Of a stretch of DNA of 64,000 bases, positions 63,861-64,000 are shown one piece after another. Each line of letters opens with the position of its first letter. Position 1 is the stretch's first letter. The DNA is from Achatina immaculata (Eukaryota > Mollusca > Gastropoda > Stylommatophora > Achatinidae): NCBI GenBank assembly GCA_009760885.1, contig CM019703.1:13500459-13564458 (forward strand), written 5' to 3'. The notes under the pieces were generated by a model, which saw nothing but the letters and a program-made list of their open reading frames with translations, was not told the origin of the DNA and made no database searches. Position numbers and translations under genes: made by a program.

Positions 63861-64000
63861 CTTTTACATGCAAAGCAAAAGGAATTACCATTTCATTAGA
63901 TTTCCCGCTATATATTTCTTTCTTTCTTCCGAAATGTAAACTATAAGAAACATGCTTCACTCACTTCCTTTCTTGCTTTTTATTAAACAACTAGCTGATA

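Overview
This 64 kb window looks like non-coding, repeat-packed DNA from an animal nuclear genome. The evidence is the mix of elements: tRNA-headed SINE-like repeats, 5'-truncated non-LTR retrotransposons with RTE-like reverse transcriptases, a Penelope-like element with a GIY-YIG endonuclease, mariner and Tc1 relics, and three hAT elements with 8-bp duplications or hAT-type ends. No bacterial, viral or plasmid gene organisation is visible. An invertebrate, plausibly a mollusc, fits best, but this is a judgement from element style and no species marker was found.

No complete host gene is present. The only host-coding candidates are three short minus-strand segments bounded by canonical splice signals: 8098-8200 (start codon, acidic Ser-rich peptide, donor), 9913-10055 (acceptor to donor, Gln/Met-rich) and 37709-37940 (acceptor to donor). 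They may belong to one or more genes whose introns are filled by the repeats.

Layout: 0.3-1.3 kb Tc1 relic; 2.0-4.6 kb minisatellite split by a hAT element with target duplication; 4.9-7.0 kb LINE pieces; 8-10 kb candidate exons and a SINE; 10.1-15.1 kb minisatellites and LINE fragments; 15.2-19.6 kb a hAT element (CAGGGTTGCC ends) carrying a Penelope-like insertion with inverted arms; 19.6-23.9 kb a cluster of LINE copies and a SINE; 24-29 kb minisatellites; 29-31 kb mariner relics; 31-37 kb minisatellites and the longest copy of LINE family C; 38.4-44.3 kb a GTF2IRD2-like hAT relic with nested LINEs, followed by the best-preserved LINE (family D); 45.7-51.1 kb minisatellites, SINEs and a MITE; 52-56 kb LINE fragments; 56.3-57.8 kb an unusual retroposon inside a minisatellite; 58-64 kb further arrays, a second mariner relic and a MITE.

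The genes do not form a pathway. The working theme is parasitic DNA: LINE machinery (families A to I, named here only for this window) with non-autonomous passengers (SINE-like repeats, the R retroposon, the 1.47 kb retroposon) and cut-and-paste elements. More than twenty minisatellite arrays with units of 13-60 bp cover roughly an eighth of the window.
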